Shown piece after piece: positions 35,193 to 42,489 of a stretch of 64,000 bases of DNA. The stretch is from CAVYGN01 sp963796325 (lineage in GTDB: Bacteria; Spirochaetota; Brevinematia; Brevinematales; JAOACQ01). Numbering within the stretch: position 1 is the stretch's first letter; each line of letters opens with the position of its first letter. The stretch lies in assembly GCA_963796325.1 (NCBI GenBank), contig CAWCLF010000001.1:1116001-1180000 (forward strand), written 5' to 3'. Made by a program: the position numbers and the translations under genes. Below the pieces are notes generated by a model, which made no database searches, had not been told where the DNA came from, and saw only the letters and a list, made by a program, of their open reading frames with translations.

Positions 35193-35335
35193 TCATACTA
35201 TTCTAAAAATTGATATAAGAGAGAGAAATCAGCAAGGAAATATATTATTAGATATAGATAACCTCAAACATCGACGAGTCGTTATGAGAAGGGCCTGGTC
35301 CGATTGGACTCGACAGATATAAATTTGTATGCGGT

Positions 35336-35761
35336 ATGGCTCCCCAATACAATTCAGTTAACAAACACCTTTATTTCAGGGATAAAGAAATTGACAGAGC
35401 TGTTAAAAATATGCGACCGTCAAAAAGCATCACCGATTTGATCTCTTGTATCAGTTCTATTTCCCATAACGATTGGGAACGTGCAAGAGGAGCCTATGAA
35501 TGGATCAGGGACAATATAACGTTCGATAATGATACAAATACAAATATAAATCCTGTAGAAGGAGCATTTAATTATTCGGCTGAAGGCGTATTCAAGAGAA
35601 AAAAAGGCATCTGTGGAGGTATTGTTAATCTTTATACTGCTCTGGCAAGAGGCCTTGGGCTTCAGGTACAAGGCATCGGAGGCAATACAACTAACTACGG
35701 CCACAGGGAGTGGCAAGGATTTAATCCAATCACTTCACACGCCTGGAATGCTGTAAGTTGA
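35336..35761 (+). pseudogene. Transglutaminase-like protein, 3' truncated
   Basis: 141 residues that follow the transglutaminase-core pattern: RARGAYEWIRDNITFD, then the catalytic Cys region KKGICGGIVNLYTALARGLG, then the catalytic His in SHAWNAV. The frame stops right after this. The third catalytic residue (Asp in the usual DATW segment) and the rest of the domain are missing. A fragment of another gene (PIN domain) is joined directly at the break, so this is almost certainly a remnant. The 5' side (35193-35335) shows no clear gene. Confidence 0.7.
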
Positions 35762-35969
35762 AAATGAGCTTACATCAATGGGTGAATTAGTTGAGCCGGG
35801 CATCAAATTATCAGTAATAGCGAATGATCCGGAGGATGATAAAATAATCGAATGTGCTGTTGCGGCGAGAGCGGATTATATCGTTTCAGGAGATAAGCAT
35901 CTTTTATCTTTTCCCCTCATCTCCGGACAAAAGATTAAAAACCTCATTTATCTCCCAAAGCGCGCCTGA
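35757..35969 (+). pseudogene. PIN-domain toxin fragment (5' and 3' truncated)
   Basis: From ~35757 the frame reads VENELTSMGELVEPG, then IKLSVIANDPEDDKIIECAV, then AARADYIVSGDKHLL, the C-terminal half of PIN-domain RNases of type II toxin-antitoxin systems, with the acidic residues of the active site. The N-terminal half with its first Asp is absent and no antitoxin gene is adjacent. After HLLS the sequence departs from the family. That point coincides with the 13-bp repeat of the tRNA 3' end, which suggests a rearrangement junction. It runs into the 3' end of the opposite receiver gene. Confidence 0.65.
35912..35924. repeat. 13-bp copy of the tRNA-Ala 3' end (possible attachment-site remnant)
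   Basis: TCCCCTCATCTCC here is identical to 33962-33974, the T-arm/acceptor end of the tRNA-Ala gene, in the same orientation. The ~1.95 kb between the copies contains the esterase and two truncated genes. No integrase is present. This fits a decayed or trimmed island bounded by direct repeats but could be coincidence. Confidence 0.35.
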
Positions 35970-36315
35970 TTATAACCATCAAATCATCTATATTAAAAGG
36001 TTTATACAGGCATTCGAAGGCGCCCAGATTCTTGGCTTCAGTTTCGCACACAAAGTCAGGGTCGGAACTGCTGCTAAAAATAACGACAACCTGCTCCGGT
36101 TTTATTTTTTTTATCATTTTAAACGCTTCCAGACCGTTCATTACCGGCATATGGACATCCAGGCAGACAATATCCAGAGAATTCTTCTTTACCAATTCAA
36201 CGGCTTCCGTGCCGTCGCGGGCTGTAAAAACTTCGAACCCCTGCGGTTCGAGAAGAAAACGGAATAAATCCCGCATTCCTTCTTCATCGTCAGCAATCAA
36301 GATTTTTTTATCCAT
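35944..36315 (-). CDS. Single-domain response regulator of the 7TM kinase operon
   Basis: 123 residues, complete receiver: ILIADDEEGMRDL (acidic pair), DIVCLDVHMPVMNG (phosphoacceptor Asp), IFSSSSD (Ser/Thr), LYKPFNIDD (Lys). No output domain. Its ATG overlaps the last base of the kinase stop codon, so it is coupled to the kinase gene 36315-38132. The target is unknown. Confidence 0.93.
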   Translation of the reverse strand: MDKKILIADDEEGMRDLFRFLLEPQGFEVFTARDGTEAVELVKKNSLDIVCLDVHMPVMNGLEAFKMIKKIKPEQVVVIFSSSSDPDFVCETEAKNLGAFECLYKPFNIDDLMVIIRRALGDK

Positions 36316-38132
36316 TATAACCCTCTTAAAGGTAGTTTTATTGTAAATACGGTTCCCTGTTTCAATACGCTTTCGACCTGGACCGTTCCATTATGTTTTT
36401 TGATAATATCATAACATAAACTAAGACCCAGACCTGTCCCTTTACCGGCTTCCTTGGTAGTGAAAAATGGTTCGAATATATGCCTCATTGTTTCTCTCGT
36501 CATCCCTTTGCCGGAGTCGCTTATTTTCAGTTCTATCCTGTCTTCAATCTTTAAAGTGGATATCTTTATTTTTCCGCCGTCAGGCATGGCATCGATGGCG
36601 TTATTACATAAATTCACTATTATCTGCTGTATCTGGTTTTTATTTGCAATTATTCCCGGGATTCCACTGCCGTATTCTTTGATTATATCAATGTTTTTTA
36701 CCTTTGTGCCCGCCTCTATGAGCGATAGCATTTCCTCAATAGCCTGGTTTATATCGATTTTTTCGGCTTTTGTCTTCTCCGCCCTGGAAAAGGTTAATAA
36801 ATCCACAATCAGTTTCCGGCACCTTATGGCTTCCCTTTCAATTGATTTTAAAGGCATATGTAAAGGATCGTCTTCTTTTATCCTTCTCATTATGCTCTGG
36901 GAAAATCCCAGTATAACTCCCATCGGATTATTGATTTCATGAGCCACGCCTCCGGCAAGCTGTCCTACCGCCGCCATTTTCTCGGTCTGGATCAGTTTAG
37001 TTTGAGTCGCCTTTAACTTGTTATACGCATCCTGCAATTCGAGCGCGTTTTCCTGCAAAGTTTCGATTCTGGCTTTTTCCTCCGCAAGCTCCCGTTCCCT
37101 TTCCTGCAGCTGCATGATCTTTCTCATATCCCTGGCGACGCCGACTATGCCTATATAATTATCTTCTTTATCCTTCATCGCAGAACCTGAAAAACTGACG
37201 GGAATAAATTCGCCTTTTTTCGTAATTAAAGAAAATCGCTTATCCCTGAAAGAAATTTCTTTAAGCAGCATTTCGCTTTGACCGGCTATTTTTTCAGCCG
37301 GGCTGCCGATTAATTCCTCCCTTCTATATCCAAGCAGGTCGAATACGGCATTGTTCGCTTCGATCACTTTGCCCTCCGGACTTATCAGAACCAGTAAATC
37401 GCTCATTGTTGAAAGAATATCGGAAGCTGCAAAGGCCGGAGTAAGAGACATGAATCTGTATCTGGTTATCGAGTAAACGATTCCGGCGCCCAAAAAAACT
37501 GAAAAAATAGAACCTATCGGCGGTATGATATAAATTTTTAATAATGGCAGCAAGACATCGGTAATTGTACCGGCAATGAGAAAAACTGATGTTGAAATAA
37601 TAATTGATTTTGCCCGTTTTTTTTCATAATAAATATTTCTTTTTCTAATAGAAAAAAAACCAAAAAAGAGAGCGTAGATTAAAAATGAAATATAATATGC
37701 AAAAAATAACAGGGGCCATATTGATGACGACCATTCAGTTCCCCAACCGAATGCTGTTTTCAAGTTACCAATCAGATAGCCGTTCCATTGCAGATATATG
37801 AAAAAAACAGGGAATAATAATATTAAAGGATAAAAATACCATTTTATTGTTTTTTTTTCAAATTGAACTATAGTTAAAACATAGGTCAGCAATATCGATA
37901 AAACGGCAAAACTGCTCCAGCCGATTGAAGAAATATTTAACCATAACCGGGCTTCTTTATCGGACGCCGATGCTTGAAAGAATGAAAATGCAAAATTCCA
38001 GACCGCGTAACATATGATAAGTAAAGTACAGATCCTGTTGGGCAAAGCTTTCGGATTTTTAGACAATATAAAAAAGAAGAGCCATGCACAAATCAAAAAA
38101 GATGTAAAATGGGCCAGGGATAATAGATTCAT
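36315..38132 (-). CDS. 7TM-input PAS histidine kinase (first of two paralogues)
   Basis: 605 residues. An N-terminal 7TM region of HisKA_7TM type (1-~225) is followed by a PAS domain (~235-350, DLLVLISPEGKVIEANNAVF), a coiled coil, a HisKA box (GQLAGGVAHEINNPMGVILG; phosphorylated His in AHEINNP) and an ATPase domain (NLCNNAIDAMPDGG, GKGTGLGLSLCYDIIKKHNG). Closely similar along its whole length to 42490-44334. The two and the receiver gene appear to have formed one operon before a Tn3-family transposon landed between the kinases, 44 bp upstream of this start. Its expression may now depend on promoters in or near the transposon. Confidence 0.93.
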   Translation of the reverse strand: MNLLSLAHFTSFLICAWLFFFILSKNPKALPNRICTLLIICYAVWNFAFSFFQASASDKEARLWLNISSIGWSSFAVLSILLTYVLTIVQFEKKTIKWYFYPLILLFPVFFIYLQWNGYLIGNLKTAFGWGTEWSSSIWPLLFFAYYISFLIYALFFGFFSIRKRNIYYEKKRAKSIIISTSVFLIAGTITDVLLPLLKIYIIPPIGSIFSVFLGAGIVYSITRYRFMSLTPAFAASDILSTMSDLLVLISPEGKVIEANNAVFDLLGYRREELIGSPAEKIAGQSEMLLKEISFRDKRFSLITKKGEFIPVSFSGSAMKDKEDNYIGIVGVARDMRKIMQLQERERELAEEKARIETLQENALELQDAYNKLKATQTKLIQTEKMAAVGQLAGGVAHEINNPMGVILGFSQSIMRRIKEDDPLHMPLKSIEREAIRCRKLIVDLLTFSRAEKTKAEKIDINQAIEEMLSLIEAGTKVKNIDIIKEYGSGIPGIIANKNQIQQIIVNLCNNAIDAMPDGGKIKISTLKIEDRIELKISDSGKGMTRETMRHIFEPFFTTKEAGKGTGLGLSLCYDIIKKHNGTVQVESVLKQGTVFTIKLPLRGL

Positions 38133-38176
38133 TATTCAAACCTTAATATTATAAAATTCCAGGATGAGATTTACTT

Positions 38177-38214
38177 GGGGTGAACGCAGAATTTGGGAAA
38201 AATAGCACGTTAAG
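38177..38214 (+). repeat. Tn3-family terminal inverted repeat, left (IRL)
   Basis: 38 bp starting GGGGTGAACGCAGAATTTGG and ending TAAG. The outer GGGG and the inner TAAG are the marks of this family. The stop codon of tnpA lies within it (38210-38212). Confidence 0.95.
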
Positions 38215-41173
38215 GTTTTTCAGTTGTCCTTAGCGGTCGAAATGCCCCTTTCTCCGGATTCCTTCCATGAGGCCAAATATAATCTCCGGTAAGGTTTATA
38301 TGCTCCCACCCCAGAGGGGAAAGGTATTGAAGTAAATCAATATCGATATCCCCGTTATCCATGATAGAATTTGTCGCTCGTTCAAGGTAAACAGTATTCC
38401 ATAACACAATAGCAGCAGTTACAAGGTTCAGACCGCTTGCCCTATACCGCTGCTGTTCGAAACTGCGGTCGCGGATTTCTCCCAACCGGTTAAAAAACAC
38501 AGCTCTTGCCAGGGCATTCCGGGCTTCTCCTTTATTCAGGCCGGCATGGACTCGCCTTCTTAATTCAACGCTTTGAAGCCAATCGAGTATGAATAAGGTT
38601 CGCTCGATGCGGCCGAGCTCTCGAAGGGCGAACGCAAGCCCATTCTGGCGGGGATAACTACCCAATTTACGTATCATCAACGAGGCGGTCACTGTTCCCT
38701 GCTTGATCGACGAAGCAAGGCGAAGAACTTCATCCCAATGACTGCGGATACTCTTTATATTAATTTTGCCGCCTATCATAGTGTTCAGGGCCTCATATTT
38801 TATATTATAATCCGGAACATACAATTTGGTTTCCTTCAAGTCGCGGATCCTCGGGGCGAATCTAAATCCGAGTAAATGCATAAGCGCAAAAACATGATCG
38901 GTAAAACCTGCCGTATCGGTATAATGCTCTTTAATTCTCAAATCAGATTCATGGTACAGTAGCCCATCAAGAACGAAAGTAGAATCCCGGACCCCGACAT
39001 TGACCACCCTGGTGCTGAACGGCGCATATTGGTCTGATATATGAGTATAAAATAACCTGCCCGGTTCGCTCCCATACTTCGGATTGATATGGCCGCTGGT
39101 TTCAGCTCTGCCTCCGGCACGGAAGCGCTGGCCATCGGAGGAAGAAGTTGTGCCAACCCCCCAATGCCCGGCGAAAGAGCGCCTAAACTGCGCGTTGACC
39201 AGTTCGGCCAAAGCAGCCGAATAGGTATCATCACGAATATGCCAGGCTTGAAGCCATGATAGTTTCGAATATGTAACGCCAGGACAAGACTCAGCCATTT
39301 TATTTAATCCAAGGTTGATAGCGTCAGCAAGAATGGCGGTCAGGAGCAATGTCCGGTCTTTTGCAGTATCCCCGTCTTTTAAATGTACGAAGTGCCGGGA
39401 GAATCCTGTCCATTCATCCACATCCATCAATAATTCTGTAATCTTGATGCGAGGTAAAAGAGCGCTGGTCCGTTCAATCAGAATCTGCGCCTCTTCCGGT
39501 ACAATGGTTTCCTGCGGCGTTATTTTAAGTCCTGATTCTGTAATAATCGCGTCAGGCAGTGTATTGGCTGCCGCCAGCCGGCTGGCTGTGGATAGTTGAT
39601 TTTCCAGTAATTTAAATCGCTCTTTAATATAAGGCTCGAAAACAGGTTCAATTTCAATCGGTAAGGATCTTTCCTTCTGAAGAATCCGGAATTTCTCAAT
39701 CGGCATAAGATATTCGTCGAAGTCCCTGAACTGGCGTGATCCTTTAACCCATATGTCGCCCGATCGGAGCGAGTTCTTCAATTCCGATAACGCGCATATT
39801 TCATAGAAACGGCGGTCAATCCCATCGTCCGTAAATACCAGGGATTCCCAGCGTGACTTTATAAATTCTATCGTCGCACCCTGCGGAATCCTCCGGGAAT
39901 TGCTTCGGTTCATCCCTTTTATTACCTCGACGGCATCCAGGACACATTGAGCAGCCGGGACAGCGCGGAGCTGAAGGACTTCCAGTAATTCCGGCGTGTA
40001 GCGGCGCAAGGTGCTGAATTGTTCGCCGATCAGATACAGATGATCGAAAGATTCTGGTTCCGCGAGAGTATCGGCCTCGGCGACACTCCGGGTAAAATCG
40101 TCCCATGGAATAACCGACTCGATGGCAGTAAAAGGATCCTCACCCTTATATTTGGCTTCCAGGATAGCATGGCCGATTTTTGAATATAAACGGATTTTGT
40201 CGTTTATTGCCTTGCCCTGGCTTTGAAAATGCTGACTGTGCTTATTCCTGGCGGTGCTGAACAGCTTCATCATCACCCTGTCATGTAGATCGATAAGCTC
40301 GTCTGTGACAGTTGCAGTTCCTTCCAGGACAAGAGCAACCAGGGTGGCATATCGCCTGTCGTCCGAGAATTTAGCCAGGTCCTGCGGAGTCATTTGAGCG
40401 CCTTCCCGGGCGAATTTCAGGAGCCGGTTTTGATGGATAAGACGGCCTATCCCTTCCGGAAGTGAAAAAGACTGGAATGTTTTTAGCCTCTCAATATGCT
40501 CCAGAATGTGGGTTGAATTCGGTTTGAACGGGGACTGCCTCAGCCAGACCAGCCAGGTTATGCTGCTTTCCGGTTTTAACTTTAACAATCCGTCAAGATT
40601 TTGTTTTTGAGATAAAGATAATGATTCCACCAGGGTCCGTTGGATCCGCCGGTTCGCGTTTATAATGGCTTTTACGCAAATTCGTTCAATCACGTCCAAT
40701 GACGGTAGAATAATACGTTTTTCGCGTAGGATATCTATCATACGGGAAGCAAGCAGCAACCCCTTGTCTGTTTGCATGGCCAGATCCGTTATTAAACTCA
40801 CCATATACCGGAAATGAGTTATCCCGAAAGTTTCCAACCGGAGATATGTTCGAAGTTCCTGGTAGTGTTCACGGCGAGTCTGATCTCTGAGTGCGTAATT
40901 CGGCCACTCACGAGGATCGACGCCAATTTGCTGTCCGATCCAATGAAGGACCGGATCCGTAATATCCAGCTCGTCGGATAAGGCAGTTCCCGGATAACGG
41001 AATAGGGCTAATTGTACGGCAAATCCTATCCGGTTTGAATCTCCCCGGCGCTGCCGGATCAGCGACAGGTCGGTTTCATTAAAAGTGTAATAACGTATCA
41101 AGTCGTCCTGATTATCCGGCAAAGAGAGAAGCCCGGTCCGTTCCGTATCGGATAAAATCGGTTGGTATGCCAT
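38210..41173 (-). CDS. tnpA: Tn3-family transposase
   Basis: 987 residues, the standard length. The N-terminus (ILSDTERTGLLSLPDNQDDL, then YYTFNETDLSLIRQRRGDSN) and the DUF4158-type region are typical. The C-terminal catalytic part has TTSSSDGQRFRAGGRAETSG (first Asp region), SDQYAPFSTRVV, and a late segment ending LSPLGWEHINLTGDYIW, which is the classic C-terminal signature. It carries out replicative transposition through a cointegrate. AGGAG lies 9 nt before the ATG. The recombinase gene ends 12 bp upstream, so the two are cotranscribed. Confidence 0.97.
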   Translation of the reverse strand: MAYQPILSDTERTGLLSLPDNQDDLIRYYTFNETDLSLIRQRRGDSNRIGFAVQLALFRYPGTALSDELDITDPVLHWIGQQIGVDPREWPNYALRDQTRREHYQELRTYLRLETFGITHFRYMVSLITDLAMQTDKGLLLASRMIDILREKRIILPSLDVIERICVKAIINANRRIQRTLVESLSLSQKQNLDGLLKLKPESSITWLVWLRQSPFKPNSTHILEHIERLKTFQSFSLPEGIGRLIHQNRLLKFAREGAQMTPQDLAKFSDDRRYATLVALVLEGTATVTDELIDLHDRVMMKLFSTARNKHSQHFQSQGKAINDKIRLYSKIGHAILEAKYKGEDPFTAIESVIPWDDFTRSVAEADTLAEPESFDHLYLIGEQFSTLRRYTPELLEVLQLRAVPAAQCVLDAVEVIKGMNRSNSRRIPQGATIEFIKSRWESLVFTDDGIDRRFYEICALSELKNSLRSGDIWVKGSRQFRDFDEYLMPIEKFRILQKERSLPIEIEPVFEPYIKERFKLLENQLSTASRLAAANTLPDAIITESGLKITPQETIVPEEAQILIERTSALLPRIKITELLMDVDEWTGFSRHFVHLKDGDTAKDRTLLLTAILADAINLGLNKMAESCPGVTYSKLSWLQAWHIRDDTYSAALAELVNAQFRRSFAGHWGVGTTSSSDGQRFRAGGRAETSGHINPKYGSEPGRLFYTHISDQYAPFSTRVVNVGVRDSTFVLDGLLYHESDLRIKEHYTDTAGFTDHVFALMHLLGFRFAPRIRDLKETKLYVPDYNIKYEALNTMIGGKINIKSIRSHWDEVLRLASSIKQGTVTASLMIRKLGSYPRQNGLAFALRELGRIERTLFILDWLQSVELRRRVHAGLNKGEARNALARAVFFNRLGEIRDRSFEQQRYRASGLNLVTAAIVLWNTVYLERATNSIMDNGDIDIDLLQYLSPLGWEHINLTGDYIWPHGRNPEKGAFRPLRTTEKP

Positions 41174-41185
41174 TAGAACCTGCTC

Positions 41186-41830
41186 CTATTGGAGACCCAT
41201 CTTCAAATTTGCCCTCTGTACAGCCTCTGTTATGTGTTTGTTGGAGAATTTCACGTAGACGAGGGTGGAAGCGAGGCTACGGTGGCCTAAAAAGTCTTTC
41301 AGCCTCACTACGTCCAACTCTCCGGATTCCAATAGCTGTATTGCCCTGGTGTGTCTCCAGGTATGGGGATGGGCTTTATCCGGATCAATCCCAAGTTCTT
41401 TGCAGTGGCGAAGCATGGACGACCAGACGACCTGGTTGGATATCGGTTTCTGGTCCGGTCCATGGGCCAGGATAAAATCGGATGGGGACAGCTTGTCCTT
41501 GACTTGGTGCATGAGTATCATGGACTTAAGCCTGTCCGAGATAATGAGGACCCGAAATGCTGGACGGCGCTGTTTAAGTGTTGTAACCCTGATTTTGTTG
41601 GTATCAAAATCCACGTCTTTTATCCTTACTTCTCTTGCTTCCTGTATACGGCACGCCGTTTCGAAAAGAAAGAGATATACCAGCTGGTACCACCTGGAAA
41701 CTGAAGAAAGCAGCTGGTCCGCCTCATCCATTGAAAAATATTTGATGGTTTCTCCATCATACCATGTTCCCTCTTCATGTTCTGATTTTAGTGATGGAGC
41801 ATTAGCGATCTGGACAGCAATTTTTGACAT
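41186..41830 (-). CDS. Tyrosine recombinase (TnpI-type cointegrate resolvase)
   Basis: 214 residues with all catalytic residues of the family: Arg in TACRIQEARE, Lys in TTLKQRRP, HTWRH (His-x-x-Arg), LGHRSLAST (second His) and the nucleophile Tyr in TLVYVKF. The N-terminal core-binding domain is short, so the protein is smaller than Tn4430 TnpI (~284 residues). In Tn3-family elements such enzymes resolve cointegrates at a site beside their gene; a palindromic region lies just upstream (41854-41960). AGGATG precedes the ATG. It is encoded between hicAB and tnpA. Confidence 0.9.
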   Translation of the reverse strand: MSKIAVQIANAPSLKSEHEEGTWYDGETIKYFSMDEADQLLSSVSRWYQLVYLFLFETACRIQEAREVRIKDVDFDTNKIRVTTLKQRRPAFRVLIISDRLKSMILMHQVKDKLSPSDFILAHGPDQKPISNQVVWSSMLRHCKELGIDPDKAHPHTWRHTRAIQLLESGELDVVRLKDFLGHRSLASTLVYVKFSNKHITEAVQRANLKMGLQ

Positions 41831-41853
41831 TTCATCCTCATTGAGATTATAAT

Positions 41854-41960
41854 ATTATATCAATATTTTATAGAGTTTCAGGGCGAAAGTCCAGTTATTA
41901 CAACACGTATTTACTGGCTTTCAAAGATGCGATGTTGATAAAATATATTATTTTATCAAT
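41854..41960. promoter_or_regulatory. Candidate recombination (internal resolution) site of the transposon
   Basis: A perfect palindrome TTGATAAAATA-TAT-TATTTTATCAA occupies 41935-41959. A third, directly oriented half-site ATTATATCAAT (one mismatch to ATTTTATCAAT) lies at 41854-41864. A core of two inverted half-sites with accessory copies nearby is the layout known for TnpI sites. The palindrome could instead be a HicB operator, because hicA starts 40 bp away. Confidence 0.5.
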
Positions 41961-41999
41961 GCGGTTTTTCATTTTTCCGTTTCATTAACGGGGGACGAT

Positions 42000-42188
42000 G
42001 TGCCAAAGGTTAAAGAAGTTATTAGTTTAATAGAAAGTGACGGCTGGTTTATAAAAAGGATAACTGGAGACCATCGGCATTACAAACATCCTTTTAAAAA
42101 AGGATTAGTAACTGTTTCTGGAAAATTATCAGATACTATGCCGCCTGGAACTTATAACAGCGTTTTGAAGCAATCTGGTTTAAAATAG
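42000..42188 (+). CDS. hicA: HicA-type mRNA interferase toxin
   Basis: 62 residues, the usual size. The double-stranded-RNA-binding-like fold is recognisable by GWFIKRITGDHRHYKHP, which contains the catalytic His (family G-H-hy-), and by KLSDTMPPGTYNSVLKQSGL at the end. The start is a GTG at 42000 (the ATG two bases before is out of frame), preceded by GGGGG. It cleaves mRNA when not bound by HicB. It is followed after 8 bp by hicB. Carried inside the Tn3-family element, probably as a stabilising passenger. Confidence 0.88.
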   Translation: MPKVKEVISLIESDGWFIKRITGDHRHYKHPFKKGLVTVSGKLSDTMPPGTYNSVLKQSGLK

Positions 42189-42196
42189 GGGATTTT

Positions 42197-42421
42197 ATGA
42201 AAAGGTTTACCGTTATATTTGAAAAATCGGACACAGGGTATGGAGCGTATATTCCCGATTTACCCGGGTGCGTCGCTACAGGAAGCACAAAAGAGGAATG
42301 TGAAAAAAATATTTATGAAGGCATGAAAATTCATATTGAAGGTATGATAGAAGAAGGCTTGCCAATACCTGAAAGCATTTCGGAGAGCGAAGTATTGATC
42401 ATGCCTGATCTGGTGAAATGA
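42197..42421 (+). CDS. hicB: HicB-type antitoxin (short form)
   Basis: 74 residues with the HicB fold motif: FTVIFEKSDTGYGAYIPDLP, then GCVATGSTKEECEKNIYEGM. It stops soon after and lacks the C-terminal HTH or RHH DNA-binding domain of longer HicB proteins, so autoregulation by DNA binding is uncertain. It lies immediately downstream of hicA. It should neutralise HicA by direct binding. The gene ends 21 bp before the right inverted repeat of the transposon. Confidence 0.9.
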   Translation: MKRFTVIFEKSDTGYGAYIPDLPGCVATGSTKEECEKNIYEGMKIHIEGMIEEGLPIPESISESEVLIMPDLVK

Positions 42422-42442
42422 GGATCTAACTTTTTCAGGAAC

Positions 42443-42480
42443 CTTAACGTGCTATTTTTTCCAAATTCTGCGTTCACCCC
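42443..42480 (-). repeat. Tn3-family terminal inverted repeat, right (IRR)
   Basis: The reverse complement of this 38-bp stretch matches IRL at 37 of 38 positions, beginning CTTAACGTGC on the plus strand and ending CACCCC. The following TACTT is the second copy of the target duplication. Confidence 0.95.
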
Positions 42481-42489
42481 TACTTCAAT

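Larger units (their letters stand above)
38177..42480. mobile_element. Complete Tn3-family transposon with hicAB passenger
   Basis: 4304 bp bounded by 38-bp inverted repeats (38177-38214, 42443-42480) that begin GGGGTGAACGCAG and end GCACGTTAAG, the Tn3-family pattern; only one internal base differs. It is flanked by a 5-bp target duplication TACTT (38172-38176 and 42481-42485). Contents: tnpA and a tyrosine recombinase on the minus strand, then a 170-bp non-coding region with palindromes (candidate resolution site), then hicA and hicB on the plus strand. Everything looks intact. It separates two paralogous kinase genes. Confidence 0.96.

Noticed and set aside
35757..35969. A working PIN-domain toxin-antitoxin module
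   Set aside because: The N-terminal half with the first catalytic Asp is missing, homology is lost near the end, and no antitoxin gene is adjacent.
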